Below are positions 24,922 through 34,462 of a stretch of DNA of 64,000 nt, one piece after another (position 1 is the stretch's first letter; each line of letters begins with the position of its first letter). The stretch is taken from assembly GCF_030053595.1 (NCBI RefSeq), contig NZ_JASGBQ010000008.1:23945-87944 (forward strand). Direction: 5' to 3'. The DNA is from Fusibacillus kribbianus. GTDB taxonomy: Bacteria > Bacillota > Clostridia > Lachnospirales > Lachnospiraceae. Under the pieces are notes generated by a model. It saw nothing but the letters and a program-made list of their open reading frames with translations, made no database searches and was not told where the DNA came from. Made by a program: the position numbers and the translations under genes.

Positions 24922-25728
24922 ATGAAAGGAGCGACAAGCATACAGGAACGCCTTTGGGAACTCCGCAAGGACAAAGGCTTAAATCTGGAAGAATTATCAG
25001 AGCTGACGGGCATTTCCAAATCAGCTCTTGGCAGTTATGAAAAAGAGGATTATAAGGAAATCAATCATGGCAACCTTATCACGCTGGCAGACTTCTATGG
25101 GGTTTCCGTTGATTATCTGCTGTGCCGGACAGAGAACCGGGAGCAGATCAACACGCCACTAACAGAGCTGCATTTGAATGATGAGATGGTGGCACTTCTG
25201 AAAGGCGGTCGGATTAACAACCGTCTGCTCTGTGAGCTTGCCACTCATAAGGACTTTATCAAGTTTCTTGCGGACATTGAGATTTATGTAGATGGGATTG
25301 CCACCATGCAGATTCAAAACCTCAACGCCCTTGTCGATACTGTCCGGCATGAAATCATTGAACGGTATCGCCCCGGCGAAGACGACCCGCATTTGAAAGT
25401 GCTGCAAGCCGCCCATATCAGCGATGATGAATATTTCAGCCACATGGTTCTTGATGACCTCAATCTCATTATCCGGGATATTCGGGAAGCCCACAAAAAG
25501 GACAGCGAGAGTGCGCCCCAGACCACCGTTGCCGATGAATTGAAAGAAAATTTGGAAGCGGTTGAAAATTTCAAGGGCAGTCGGGATGAAAAGCTGGTTG
25601 TCCTTTACTGCAAGCAGCTCGGCATCAACTATAAAAATCTGTCAGACGAAGAATTTCGCTGGCTCATTCGGATTCTACAAAAATCAAAGAAAACAGGAAC
25701 TCCTATCAGTCAAAGGAAAAAACGGTAA
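24922..25728 (+). CDS. XRE family transcriptional regulator
   Basis: A 268-residue protein. The N-terminal lambda-repressor-type HTH spans about residues 6-65 (IQERLWELRKDKGLNLEELSELTGISKSALGSYE). A longer C-terminal domain of unknown function follows. AAAGGAGCG lies upstream of the ATG. It is the only plus-strand gene of IME-A apart from the IS genes and is divergent from the replication genes, so it may be the master regulator of the element. Confidence 0.85.
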   Translation: MKGATSIQERLWELRKDKGLNLEELSELTGISKSALGSYEKEDYKEINHGNLITLADFYGVSVDYLLCRTENREQINTPLTELHLNDEMVALLKGGRINNRLLCELATHKDFIKFLADIEIYVDGIATMQIQNLNALVDTVRHEIIERYRPGEDDPHLKVLQAAHISDDEYFSHMVLDDLNLIIRDIREAHKKDSESAPQTTVADELKENLEAVENFKGSRDEKLVVLYCKQLGINYKNLSDEEFRWLIRILQKSKKTGTPISQRKKR

Positions 25729-25733
25729 AGAAA

Positions 25734-25777
25734 AACCGCTGTTGCATGGTTGTGTTTGCTTCCATGTAGCAGCGGTT
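25734..25777 (+). terminator. Terminator-like hairpin after XRE gene
   Basis: AACCGCTGTTGCATGG pairs with CCATGTAGCAGCGGTT (two mismatches, 12-base loop) six bases after the XRE stop. There is no strong T-run, so termination efficiency is uncertain. Confidence 0.5.
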
Positions 25778-25846
25778 GGTGCTATACTTATTCAGTTAAA
25801 ATTTCAAAGCGATAAAGTGGAATTTATCTTAGAAATTACAGCAATG

Positions 25847-26338
25847 TTATTTTGATAAACTTTCAAGAATTGAAATATCATGCTTATCTTTATCTCTTAA
25901 TTCATAACCTGAATGGAAAACTCTTTGGCCTTTTAAGGATATACAAGGAATTGTTTTTCCTTCAAAAAAAGCACTACCAAAGTAATCTTTTTCAAACTCA
26001 TACCAGCCACCCTCTAAATCAGCTTGTTTTGAAGTTCCGTCCTCACTTAAAACGAACGGGTGAATGTCTAAGTAACCAAGTTCATCACTATATAACTCTA
26101 TTCTAACCGGTTTCCAGTCTGTATCAATTTTATAGCCCAGATTCAAAAGCACATTTAACAATTTTTCCGTATGTTGAGCATCAAAATTTATATCTATATC
26201 TCTATGAATTCTTGTTTGTTTACCAGCTAAAATATCTACACCCCATCCGCCATCCAACCAGTATGTAATTCCAGTATTTTCGAATAATTCTATTACTTTC
26301 ATTAAATCTTCTTTTGTTGTTATTTCTTTTCTACCCAT
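25847..26338 (-). CDS. lnu: Lincosamide nucleotidyltransferase, Lnu(A)/Lnu(C)-like
   Basis: A 163-residue enzyme that adenylylates lincosamides such as clindamycin. The nucleotidyltransferase signature YWLDGGWGVDILAGKQ is followed by HRDIDINFD, which supplies the metal-binding aspartates, then LGYLDIHPFVL and LKGQRVFHSGYELRDKDKHD near the C-terminus. Length and motifs match the Lnu(A)/Lnu(C)/Lnu(P) group; the subclass needs a database comparison. GGAGA lies upstream of the ATG. It occupies the place that catP has in Tn4451. Confidence 0.88.
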   Translation of the reverse strand: MGRKEITTKEDLMKVIELFENTGITYWLDGGWGVDILAGKQTRIHRDIDINFDAQHTEKLLNVLLNLGYKIDTDWKPVRIELYSDELGYLDIHPFVLSEDGTSKQADLEGGWYEFEKDYFGSAFFEGKTIPCISLKGQRVFHSGYELRDKDKHDISILESLSK

Positions 26339-26389
26339 ACAAAGTCTCCTTTACAACTTCTAATTTGTAATAATCATTCTACCATACCG

Positions 26390-26767
26390 TTATGAATAAA
26401 TCATCTCATGTAAAACAATTTCTTCTGCCCGGTTGTGAATGTTATTGCAACGCTGCACCCATTCCATTTGACGGGTACGCTTCAATTCCTCGGTCACGCC
26501 CTCGGCAGCTTTCATCTGCTCCATGATGGTGTCTAACCGTTTCTGTGCCTGTTCGTTCAGGTCTGCAAGATATGTCCACAATTCCCCGGTCAGGGTCAAT
26601 GTGTGTAATCTGGCTGGGCAGACTTCTCTTAAATATTCCCGGTGCATCCGTCCGTACTTTCCGATGGGGCGGTGTTCCTCCGGCAACTTCAAGTCCGGGA
26701 TGTAGTAATCTCCAACAAGGATATAATCAATTCCGTTTTCTTTTATTCTTGGTTTCAATTCGCTCAT
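26390..26767 (-). CDS. tnpV: TnpV family transposon-encoded protein
   Basis: A 125-residue protein with the TnpV pattern: GDYYIPDLKLPEEHRPIGKYGRMHREYL, then an EGVTEELKRTRQMEWVQRCNNIHNRAEEI tail. TnpV is a conserved Tn4451-family protein of unknown function. Its 5' end overlaps the upstream XRE gene by about 40 bases. A second TnpV is at 47520. Confidence 0.82.
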   Translation of the reverse strand: MSELKPRIKENGIDYILVGDYYIPDLKLPEEHRPIGKYGRMHREYLREVCPARLHTLTLTGELWTYLADLNEQAQKRLDTIMEQMKAAEGVTEELKRTRQMEWVQRCNNIHNRAEEIVLHEMIYS

Positions 26768-26999
26768 GTTCCTTACCTCCTGTGGAAGCAGGCTCGTCTG
26801 GTACTAACTCAATCACATCGGTAATCTCACAATTCAGCGTTTCGCAGATACGGGCTAATGTATCCATGCTGATGTGCTTTCCCTCTTTGCTCATGTTGGC
26901 AATCATATTTGTTGTCATACCAGCGGCAAGCCTTAAATCCTCTTTTCTCATATCGCGCTCTAACAGTGTGTGCCAGAGTGGTTTATAGCTGATGTGCAT
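26727..26999 (-). CDS. XRE family small regulator
   Basis: About 90 residues from ATG at 26999 (MHISYKPLWHTLLERDMRK...). The HTH runs from LRLAAGMTTNMIANMSKEG to ARICETLNCEITDVI, like plasmid and IME Cro/CI-type regulators. A longer frame to 27089 lacks a ribosome binding site. It lies just downstream of the recombinase and is coupled to tnpV. Confidence 0.8.
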   Translation of the reverse strand: MHISYKPLWHTLLERDMRKEDLRLAAGMTTNMIANMSKEGKHISMDTLARICETLNCEITDVIELVPDEPASTGGKEHERIETKNKRKRN

Positions 27000-27239
27000 A
27001 TTGTTTTCCTGCCTTTCTATCCATACCACCGGAGCGGCTGCCCCGGCAGGAACTTTTCTCTTATTATAGCACCAATCTTGTGAAATCACAATTTATTCTT
27101 GTAGCCTGCCGCTGATACCGTCTGGATTGGCTTTTCCTTTCTTTTTGTTCCCTTTAATTAGCCATGAACTGCTTCATGCCCTGGGATTTTGCTTATGTGT
27201 GATAAAGAAGCAATAGAAGTGCAAAAAATTTTGCCGTTC

Positions 27240-27270
27240 CTATCCGACACTTGGCCATTGTGTCGGATAG
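27240..27270 (-). terminator. Intrinsic terminator of the IME-B recombinase
   Basis: A perfect 11-bp inverted repeat CTATCCGACAC/GTGTCGGATAG with a 9-base loop lies 10 bases after the recombinase stop. A T-rich run (AAAATTTTTTGC) follows a few bases downstream on the minus strand. Confidence 0.65.
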
Positions 27271-27279
27271 GTCGGGCGG

Positions 27280-28800
27280 TTATTCGGGCAAGTCAATCTT
27301 GCCGACAAAGCTGTAATAAATCTCAATGTCCTGCCTGCGGGTGCCGTTCTCATCATAGCTGCACTCATGCACCACAATTTTCTCGATCATTTCCCGCAAG
27401 AGAGTGGGGGTCAGTTCTTCAAAGGCAAGGTGCTTGCGGACAATGCCCATAAATTTCTCGGCGTTGACGGTAGCTGCCTGTGACTTGTCCAGTTCGGCTT
27501 GCAGGGCGGCGGCTCTCTTTTTCAGCTCCGCTTGCTCGGCTTCGTAGTCAGCCGACAGTTCCATGAAACGCTCATCGCTGATTTTGCCGTTTACATTGTC
27601 CTCATACAGCCGCTTGATAATGCGGCTGATTTCAGAAATGCGTTCCTGCGCCTGTTCAAGCTGCTTGATGGCTGCGGCGGTCTTTCGCTTGCCGCCGATC
27701 TCGTTCTGCTGGACAAGTAGTTTCACAAACCGGCTCTCATGCTTGGCTGCGTATTCGGTCACTTGCCGGAGATTTGCCAGGACACCAGCGGTCAACAGAT
27801 CGGTGCGGATAAAGTGCGCCGTACAGTTGCGGGTGCGCTTCTTGTAGCTGCCGCAGATGTAGCAGTCCTGTTTGCGGTCTTTGTTCTGATACCGCTGCTG
27901 ATACAGCACATGGCCGCAGTCGGCGCAGAACAAAATCCCGGAGAACAGCCCCACTTCATCGTAGCGGTTCGGGCGTTTGCGCTGTTTGCGTAACTCCTGC
28001 ACCCGTTCCCATGTTTCCTTGTCGATGATCGGCTCATGGTGGTTCTCGAAAATGGCCTGCTTCTCGACGGGGTTCTCTATGCTGTGCTTGACCTTATAAG
28101 AAGGCTTTTCCGTTTTGAAGTTCACCAGACATCCGGTGTACTCTCGGTTTTCGAGGATATGAACGACGGTGTTGGTCGCCCATTTGCACTCATAGCCTGG
28201 GTGATAACGGCGGGTGCTGCCTGTCCGCTGATATTCCAGCGTCCCCGGCGTGGGGATTTGCTGCTCCGTCAGCATACGGGCAATCTTGGTCGGGCCGTTC
28301 CCGGCAAGGCAAAGCTGGTAAATCTGCTGCACCACCGGGGCGGCTTCCTCGTCTATAATAAAATTCTCGTCCTCGTCCATCACATAGCCGTAAACCGGCT
28401 TGCTGGTAACAGGCTTGCCGCTCATGCCTTTTGACTTTTTCACTGCCTTGATTTTCTTGCTCGTATCTCTCACCAGCCATTCATTGAACAGATTTCGCAG
28501 CGGGGTAAAATCGTTGTCCATGCCCTCGCTGGCACTGTCCACATTATCGTTGACAGCGATAAAACGCACACCCTTTTGAGGGAACAGCATTTCCGTGTAA
28601 AACCCTACCTGCAAGTAGTTTCGCCCTAACCGGCTCATGTCCTTGACGATGACCGTACCCACTTTCCCGGCTTCAATGTCCGCAAGCATGGCTTGAAATC
28701 CGGGCCGCTGGAAGTTCGCGCCGGAAAAACCGTCGTCGGTGTACCAGCGCAGATTGGTAAAGCCGTTCTGTTTTGCGTAGGTTTCGAGTATCCTTTTTTG
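27280..28800 (-). pseudogene. IME-B serine recombinase, 3' part (residues 34 to end)
   Basis: The open frame reads KRILETYAKQNGFTN... from 28797 to the stop at 27280, about 505 residues. The first internal ATG is at 28689. It has KDMSRLGRNYLQVG, a Recombinase domain, a zinc ribbon (CADCGHVL) and a coiled coil, but lacks the N-terminal part with the catalytic serine. The missing 33 codons ([18 protein letters not shown]...NQ) lie at 48034-48132 in the same orientation. Joining them at the shared CAA restores the frame, giving about 538 residues. The gene is thus split by the 19.2 kb insert IME-C. Confidence 0.92.
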
Positions 28801-28904
28801 AGACGAGATTTGTCAAGGTGTATTTCTCCAACAAATTTATATCTATAAAATCGATGAAACAGCTCATAAATTCTCCAAAAATAAAATAATCCATAAGCCT
28901 TCAT
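28801..28904 (-). other. Truncated ORF at left end of IME-C
   Basis: From 28904 the minus strand reads MKAYGLFYFWRIYELFHRF... in an AT-rich style like the exopolysaccharide genes. It runs out of IME-C into the recombinase in a different frame. It could be the cut-off start of an eighth gene of the operon (about 34 codons inside the element). Not recognised. Confidence 0.35.
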
Positions 28905-29003
28905 CCTAATAGGAAAAATGAAATCTGATGGATTTTTTATAGCTATTTTATTTAGCTTATCTTCGAAATCTCTGAGCGGATGTGATAAAGAATCAAAAAG
29001 TCT

Positions 29004-30392
29004 TTACCGGTTCGTTTCAATACGCTGAATATGTTCCCAGCTTTTTCTGTGCCAATAGTTCATAGCTGTCGCTATTATTTTTATTACAATATTGAGCGGA
29101 TGAAAAAATACTATCTCAAATATAGAAATCAGAAACAAAATCCATCGCTGTTTGCTGTTAATCGGTTCCACTTTATACCAATTAACAGCACTTACAAGAA
29201 TTGCCTGTATCCATATAACAATCAACGTATATAGGATAGTTGCCTGTATGGTGAATTGAAGATTCAAAATATCCAGTAAATTGGCTGCGATTAAGGTAGC
29301 CACCCCAATGATCTCCAAAAACGGTGCAAGAAGTTCATACAAAATGAAAAATGTACCGGATGTGATTCCAGCCCATCCATAATTTTTATTTCCAAGCATA
29401 TATTTATGAAATTTCATACTTTGCAGCAGCCCGATATGCCAACGCCGCCTTTGATGATAGTAGTCTTTATATGTAAACGGCAGCTGCGTCATGCACTTTG
29501 CTTCCGGAGCATATGCGATGTGATATTCTTTTCCCTGTGAAGCACAAAACGCATGGAGACGCATGGTCAGTTCCATGTCCTCTCCAATTGTATTTACTTG
29601 GTAGCCACCAACCCGTTTCACTAAATCAGTATCAAACATGGCAAACGCACCGGAGACAATAATATTCGCATTGATATGATCGAACATTATTCTTTGCATA
29701 TAAAATGTCCGATAATATTCTAATATTTGGAAAACAACCAGTGCTTTCTTCAAAAAAGTAAGTTTTGGATAATTTTTCAAATTTTCACTGCCAACAGCAC
29801 CTGCACAAACAATGGTTTTGGGATTCATCAAAAAGCAACTCATCATTATGCGGATGGAGCCTCGTTGAACTTTTGTATCAGCGTCCAGCATAACGCAGTA
29901 TGGGCTATGACAAATATTTAGTCCGCAGTTAAGCGCATCTGATTTTCCACCGTTTTCCTTATGTATAAAAATAAGCGTTTTTTCATCAAATACTTTTCGA
30001 TATTGACGAAGAATCGGTTTTGCCTTCAATTCAAATTCAGACAAAACAGGTTCTTTTATCAGTCCGAATCTCTTTACTACAAGAGATTCCATGTTATCAT
30101 TTGAGCCATCATCTACTACAATAATTTCCAGATTCGGATAATCTTCCTCAAATAAAGCTTCGATTGTTTCTGTTATACAAGCCGCCTCGTTGTATGCGGG
30201 AATAATAACGCTAACCGGAATCCGTTTGGCAAATGCGGTGGGAAATAGTTCTCGATTAAGCGTTTTATTTTTCTTATATTTTTCAAGGCGATAAATCGAG
30301 ATACAGAGACTGATTCCCATTTGGAAAAGATAGATTACTGTATATACAAAAAACAAGACAAATAAAACACGTATCATATAAATCAGCATCAT
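29004..30392 (-). CDS. Processive family 2 glycosyltransferase (BcsA/IcaA-like)
   Basis: A 462-residue membrane polysaccharide synthase. A transmembrane helix (residues 5-30) is followed by the GT2 catalytic domain with DDG (94-96), DAD (170-172), GED (270-272) and QRRRW (314-318): the D, DxD, D, QxxRW set of processive synthases such as cellulose, hyaluronan and poly-GlcNAc synthases. Three to four C-terminal membrane helices would form the export channel. No PilZ domain is present. It is the last gene of the operon. The polymer cannot be told from the sequence. Confidence 0.9.
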   Translation of the reverse strand: MMLIYMIRVLFVLFFVYTVIYLFQMGISLCISIYRLEKYKKNKTLNRELFPTAFAKRIPVSVIIPAYNEAACITETIEALFEEDYPNLEIIVVDDGSNDNMESLVVKRFGLIKEPVLSEFELKAKPILRQYRKVFDEKTLIFIHKENGGKSDALNCGLNICHSPYCVMLDADTKVQRGSIRIMMSCFLMNPKTIVCAGAVGSENLKNYPKLTFLKKALVVFQILEYYRTFYMQRIMFDHINANIIVSGAFAMFDTDLVKRVGGYQVNTIGEDMELTMRLHAFCASQGKEYHIAYAPEAKCMTQLPFTYKDYYHQRRRWHIGLLQSMKFHKYMLGNKNYGWAGITSGTFFILYELLAPFLEIIGVATLIAANLLDILNLQFTIQATILYTLIVIWIQAILVSAVNWYKVEPINSKQRWILFLISIFEIVFFHPLNIVIKIIATAMNYWHRKSWEHIQRIETNR

Positions 30393-30396
30393 CTTT

Positions 30397-30936
30397 TTAT
30401 CCCACCTTACACACAGCCTTTACAGGAACTTCTTCGGAAACTTTATTTTCGCTTAGGCCAATTGCTTTTACCCATGCCTGTTCCAGCTTAGATTGCTGAC
30501 TGCACTTATAGATGAATTGGTTAATTGTATCCGAATGAATTCCCATTTGACATAGGTATTTCAAAATCAAACATCGTGTCTGCACATCCTCTTTTACCAG
30601 AGAGTCAATTTTATATTCCATAAGAGACTGCATATATTTTGACATTTTTTGTTGTTTATGCAATGTATATTGCGAACTGAGTTTTATGTAACATTCACAG
30701 ATATAAGCGAACAGGAAATCGTCCTGTGCTAACCTCATAATGAGGGATGCTTCTGCAGGTTCTTTTTTGGAACGAAAAAGGAAAAAATCACAAATTATTT
30801 TTTTCTTTTTCTCTGCCTTTTTTTCTCTGTTCCTATCCAAAAGCAATTTAACACATAAACAAAGTAAACTATATCCACATAGAGTATACAATATAACCAT
30901 ATAAAAATTATGAATCACCATATCAGTCACCTCCAA
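30397..30936 (-). CDS. Membrane-anchored protein of the exopolysaccharide operon
   Basis: A 179-residue protein with one N-terminal transmembrane segment (FYMVILYTLCGYSLLCLCVKLLL), a Lys-rich stretch and a helical cytoplasmic part that may form HEAT-like repeats. It overlaps the upstream glycosidase gene by 14 bases and ends 4 bases before the synthase, so it is coupled to both. I do not recognise a family. A synthase partner subunit is a reasonable guess from position only. Confidence 0.7.
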   Translation of the reverse strand: MEVTDMVIHNFYMVILYTLCGYSLLCLCVKLLLDRNREKKAEKKKKIICDFFLFRSKKEPAEASLIMRLAQDDFLFAYICECYIKLSSQYTLHKQQKMSKYMQSLMEYKIDSLVKEDVQTRCLILKYLCQMGIHSDTINQFIYKCSQQSKLEQAWVKAIGLSENKVSEEVPVKAVCKVG

Positions 30937-33070
30937 ACGCTTTTTGAAGCAGATAGTATGATTCCTTTAACCGTTCATGAAACTGCGGGGTTTTCCAGCC
31001 TTTTAATTTATATGTACCGAAATCAGTCACGCTTTCCTGATTGTCATAGTAGACAGCCGCATAAATCTCCTCGATTTTCAAACCCTTGATATTAAAATCG
31101 TTTTTGTGATAATCATCAATTACCATACATTTAGAAGGGTCATAAAAATTCAGAAGCGCCCACGGGATTCTAACCTCTACGATATCACCGTTGATGCAGT
31201 AATCTGCGTTGGAATCATAATTCTCACTGTTCGGATTAGCGTTCCCATGCTTTAACATCCCAACCTTTTCAAGAGGCTTTTCATTCAAAAGGAAGTTATT
31301 TACACTGCCACTTGCTCTGGAAGCAACATGAAATGTATCGGTATTATTTTTCAACGGCAGCATTAATTCCTCAGCTTTTTTATAAATTTCGTCAACTGCC
31401 GCACTTTTGTTTTTGACTGCAATCGAATAAACAGCCAAATCCGAATCGTCATGAACCAATAGCTTACTGCCTTTTTCTGCATTGATTTGAATCAAAAAAT
31501 CCACCGGGATGGCAAAGTCTAAGTTTTCTGTATAGGTTGTTCCTGCGTTTGGCAGAACATCCAGTGCAAGATTAATAGAATTGCCACTTTTAATATCAGA
31601 TAACCCCTGCACCATAAAATAAATATATTTTTCATCCGATTTCATACTGAGTTTCGTATCATTATTTTCTAATACAACATCTTCTTTCGACCATTCTGAA
31701 ATTTTTCCATCCGGATAGTTTTCAACCTTGCCATCTCCCGGCTCAAATGCAAGCAATCCGTAAAACTGCTCTATACTCTGTGCATTACTCCAGCTTGCTC
31801 TGCCATCCGGATCGGACAAATTTTTTTCATTCCATGAACGCTTAAACCATTCGTCCTGCCATGTGAATACCATCCCTCCAGCGCAACCCGCTTTCTGAAT
31901 ATCCTCATACATCTTCAGCAAGGCAATACCTTGTTCGGTTTCGTTATTTCCACCCTGCGATAAATTTCTCCACACATCTTTATATGCTGGGCTTCTGGAA
32001 GCAGGAACTCCGTATTCGGTGATAATAACCGGACAGGAATGATGATCAACAAGCTCCATCAGATATTTCCGATAGGGATTTCGATTACCTTCGTCATCAA
32101 TATACTCCGTATATTTTCCATACTGAAGGCTGGCAGGAAAGTAGGGATAGACATTATAAGAAGCGAACATCCCACTCTCCACCTTATCGGAAAGTTGTAG
32201 ATTTTCAAGGTCAATAAAGGCTTCTGTATTTTCTGTAACTGATGCAACCGATAGTTTGGGGGATACCTCATTTACCAGTGGATCTGTTTCCGGCCAGTTG
32301 GCAAAGGAGAGAAGTTTCTGGGTTCCGTAAGTTTCATCTTCATATTTTAAAAGATAATCTCCCCACTGAGAGAAGAAAATCTCGAAGGCATTTGCCTCCT
32401 GCCTACTGGATATATAGGTTCCTTGATAAGGCGCAATCCCTTCATTAAAACGACATACATAATCTACAAACATTTCGTCCCATTCCACGCCTAAAACATA
32501 TCCTAATACATAGTCGGAAACATCATTACTATAGTAATACATTTTTCCTGTGTCTGTATCAAACGTTATATTTTCCCCATGTAATGCATCAACTGTCTTT
32601 TTGGTTTCTTGAAAGACTTTGTTTTTCTGCTTCGGATTCAGCAAATTTTCTTCCGAAAACATCAAATCCTCACTAAAATCTACACCTTGAACGAGATAAA
32701 TTTTATTTTCATGAGTTTCATTATATTGGGCAAAGGCTTTATAAAACCATGGCGATTGTATTTTATAAACCCGGATCGTATTGGCATTCATTTCCCCGAT
32801 CAGGTTGAACCATCGAGCATAGGTTTCCTCACTGATACCGAATTCATTTGGAAACACTCCCGGATAACCGGTTCCGATATTGACGCCTTTTATCTCAAAA
32901 TCCGTCCAGCTTCCATCTTGCAGAATTTCTATTTTTTTCTGATTGGTTCTGAATATATTATTTTTTTCACATTTATTTCCATCAAAACAATGAAATATCA
33001 AGCATATACAAATAATACACAAAACAGCTGTCATGACGCTGATTGTAAATCCTTTTTTCATGTTCTTCAT
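30923..33070 (-). CDS. Membrane-anchored glycosidase-like protein (GH-A fold)
   Basis: A 715-residue protein. An N-terminal transmembrane anchor is followed by a TIM-barrel-like domain with FEIKGVNIGTGYPG, NANTIRVYKIQSP, GYVLGVEWDE (possible acid/base Glu) and VIITEYGVPASRSP (possible nucleophile Glu near residue 350), the clan GH-A arrangement. A beta-rich C-terminal domain from about residue 450 may bind carbohydrate. It is probably secreted and membrane-tethered, trimming or releasing the polymer made by the GT2 enzyme. The family number needs an HMM search. Confidence 0.7.
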   Translation of the reverse strand: MKNMKKGFTISVMTAVLCIICICLIFHCFDGNKCEKNNIFRTNQKKIEILQDGSWTDFEIKGVNIGTGYPGVFPNEFGISEETYARWFNLIGEMNANTIRVYKIQSPWFYKAFAQYNETHENKIYLVQGVDFSEDLMFSEENLLNPKQKNKVFQETKKTVDALHGENITFDTDTGKMYYYSNDVSDYVLGYVLGVEWDEMFVDYVCRFNEGIAPYQGTYISSRQEANAFEIFFSQWGDYLLKYEDETYGTQKLLSFANWPETDPLVNEVSPKLSVASVTENTEAFIDLENLQLSDKVESGMFASYNVYPYFPASLQYGKYTEYIDDEGNRNPYRKYLMELVDHHSCPVIITEYGVPASRSPAYKDVWRNLSQGGNNETEQGIALLKMYEDIQKAGCAGGMVFTWQDEWFKRSWNEKNLSDPDGRASWSNAQSIEQFYGLLAFEPGDGKVENYPDGKISEWSKEDVVLENNDTKLSMKSDEKYIYFMVQGLSDIKSGNSINLALDVLPNAGTTYTENLDFAIPVDFLIQINAEKGSKLLVHDDSDLAVYSIAVKNKSAAVDEIYKKAEELMLPLKNNTDTFHVASRASGSVNNFLLNEKPLEKVGMLKHGNANPNSENYDSNADYCINGDIVEVRIPWALLNFYDPSKCMVIDDYHKNDFNIKGLKIEEIYAAVYYDNQESVTDFGTYKLKGWKTPQFHERLKESYYLLQKAFGGD

Positions 33071-33076
33071 CTTCGC

Positions 33077-34447
33077 TTACCTTACAATCGCTATATATTC
33101 TTTAAAATGCTCATCCATCCATTTGCCTCTTTCTATAACGAATGTTTGCATCTTTTCTATATCACCATAATAGAGAGAATAATCTCCATCATACCATTTA
33201 TCACAATTTCTAATCACTGCGCTGCCTAAGTACATACTGCTCTCGTCTATATATTTAAGCAGATATTCTTCCGATAAAACCGTCTTGCGAAGCTCCTTAT
33301 AGCGTTCACAGCATCGTTTCACAAATTCAGGATTATGAGTAAGATAAAAATAGTAAAATGTAGCACCTGTTTCTATCAGATCAGGAGTAAAATTCATTCC
33401 CGTATAGTTATTAAACGCAGCATCGAAGTCCCACACCGGTCCTATAGAAAATTTACCGCCTAAATTTTTATAGAGATAGGTGGAGCGTGTTCCGGCATCA
33501 TAATTCTGAAAAAATTCATTGATAATATAATAATCTACAAAGCTGTCCAAATCGGTGCGTTGATTCACCTTTTCCCAATTATCGGAATACTCCGCATCGT
33601 AAAGTGTTTTTTCAAATTGGAGTATCTCTTTTTGTATATATTGCAATGAGGAATCCGTAATCTTTTCCACATCAGGATATTCCAAATTGGCAGAATACAC
33701 ATCAACATCATCCGGTTTCAGATGATCGATCCTTGCATCATCAATCCGTCTATTCATCTGCACAACAAAAGAGGTTTCCGTATATTTCGGATTGTAGGGT
33801 GTCAAGTCCAATCGTTCTTTCGAAACCTTTGGTTTTTCTATCATGGTATACAGCCCCTGATATTCCAACTCACCGTCTGCATTTGTCAGAAACACCTCGC
33901 AAAGTCGGCATTGAGGTGCATAATCCATAATTTCAGAAGAAATATTATACATCATGTAGTTGCGAATTTGGGAATAGTCTATATAGCTTCCGTTTAGTAC
34001 CCAAGTGGTTTCTGCCGGCATACCGAAAAAAGCTGTTTCCTGCGGAATGCCGGCATCATCTACCGTTCGGATTGCATATTGTTTTTTGGGAAAATAACGT
34101 GAAGAATTTCCACGAACGTTAATCGCCATTCTGCCGGTTTGGGTTGGGGCATCGTCTGAACGGTTTAAGTGATTGTTATTGTCAATCACAGCAAATTCAC
34201 AGTATAATTCCTGATCGGTAGGCCTATCTGCACCCGGAATCACATTGCCGCCCGCTTTTAAAACAATCAGCGGCAGATGGGAAGTCAGAACACCGTTCTC
34301 ATCAAAACCGGTGATTTCTTTATTTTCCGCTGGATAACTTTGATGCTGATGAACAACAGAGGTATCTACTTTAGGATAAAGGGGCAGGAGCGCAACTATC
34401 ACACATAAAGTAAGCACCACACCAAGCATAAGCCATTTTCTTCTCAT
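33077..34447 (-). CDS. CotH kinase family protein
   Basis: A 456-residue protein with an N-terminal signal anchor (MLGVVLTLCVIVALLPL). The CotH fold is shown by NVRGNSSRYFPKKQYAIR (residues 110-127) and GPVWDFDAAFNN (336-347), which carries the metal-binding Asp pair. CotH of Bacillus phosphorylates spore coat proteins. Outside spores, CotH proteins often cluster with VTC-domain and DUF4956 proteins in exopolysaccharide loci, exactly as here. Its likely job is modification of a surface protein or polymer outside the membrane. Confidence 0.88.
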   Translation of the reverse strand: MRRKWLMLGVVLTLCVIVALLPLYPKVDTSVVHQHQSYPAENKEITGFDENGVLTSHLPLIVLKAGGNVIPGADRPTDQELYCEFAVIDNNNHLNRSDDAPTQTGRMAINVRGNSSRYFPKKQYAIRTVDDAGIPQETAFFGMPAETTWVLNGSYIDYSQIRNYMMYNISSEIMDYAPQCRLCEVFLTNADGELEYQGLYTMIEKPKVSKERLDLTPYNPKYTETSFVVQMNRRIDDARIDHLKPDDVDVYSANLEYPDVEKITDSSLQYIQKEILQFEKTLYDAEYSDNWEKVNQRTDLDSFVDYYIINEFFQNYDAGTRSTYLYKNLGGKFSIGPVWDFDAAFNNYTGMNFTPDLIETGATFYYFYLTHNPEFVKRCCERYKELRKTVLSEEYLLKYIDESSMYLGSAVIRNCDKWYDGDYSLYYGDIEKMQTFVIERGKWMDEHFKEYIAIVR

Positions 34448-34462
34448 AACAGAATCGCTCCC

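Larger units (their letters stand above)
12121..25846. mobile_element. IME-A: serine-recombinase mobilizable element in maff2
   Basis: The left end is set by the break in maff2 at about 12120. The unit contains recombinase (12215), a small ORF, VapE-like helicase, CHC2 primase and MobA/MobL relaxase, then oriT (23583), DUF3847, a RepA-like protein and XRE (24922). It is interrupted by cargo at about 18.1-23.4 kb (kinase, IS91-like element, lsa). The right end between XRE and lnu is inferred from a change of gene content; no att core was found there. Confidence 0.6.

Noticed and set aside
28635..28904. An 89-codon open frame spanning the IME-C left end
   Set aside because: It is a chimera: its first third is IME-C sequence and the rest is the recombinase read in the wrong frame. 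Only the part inside IME-C is recorded, with low confidence.
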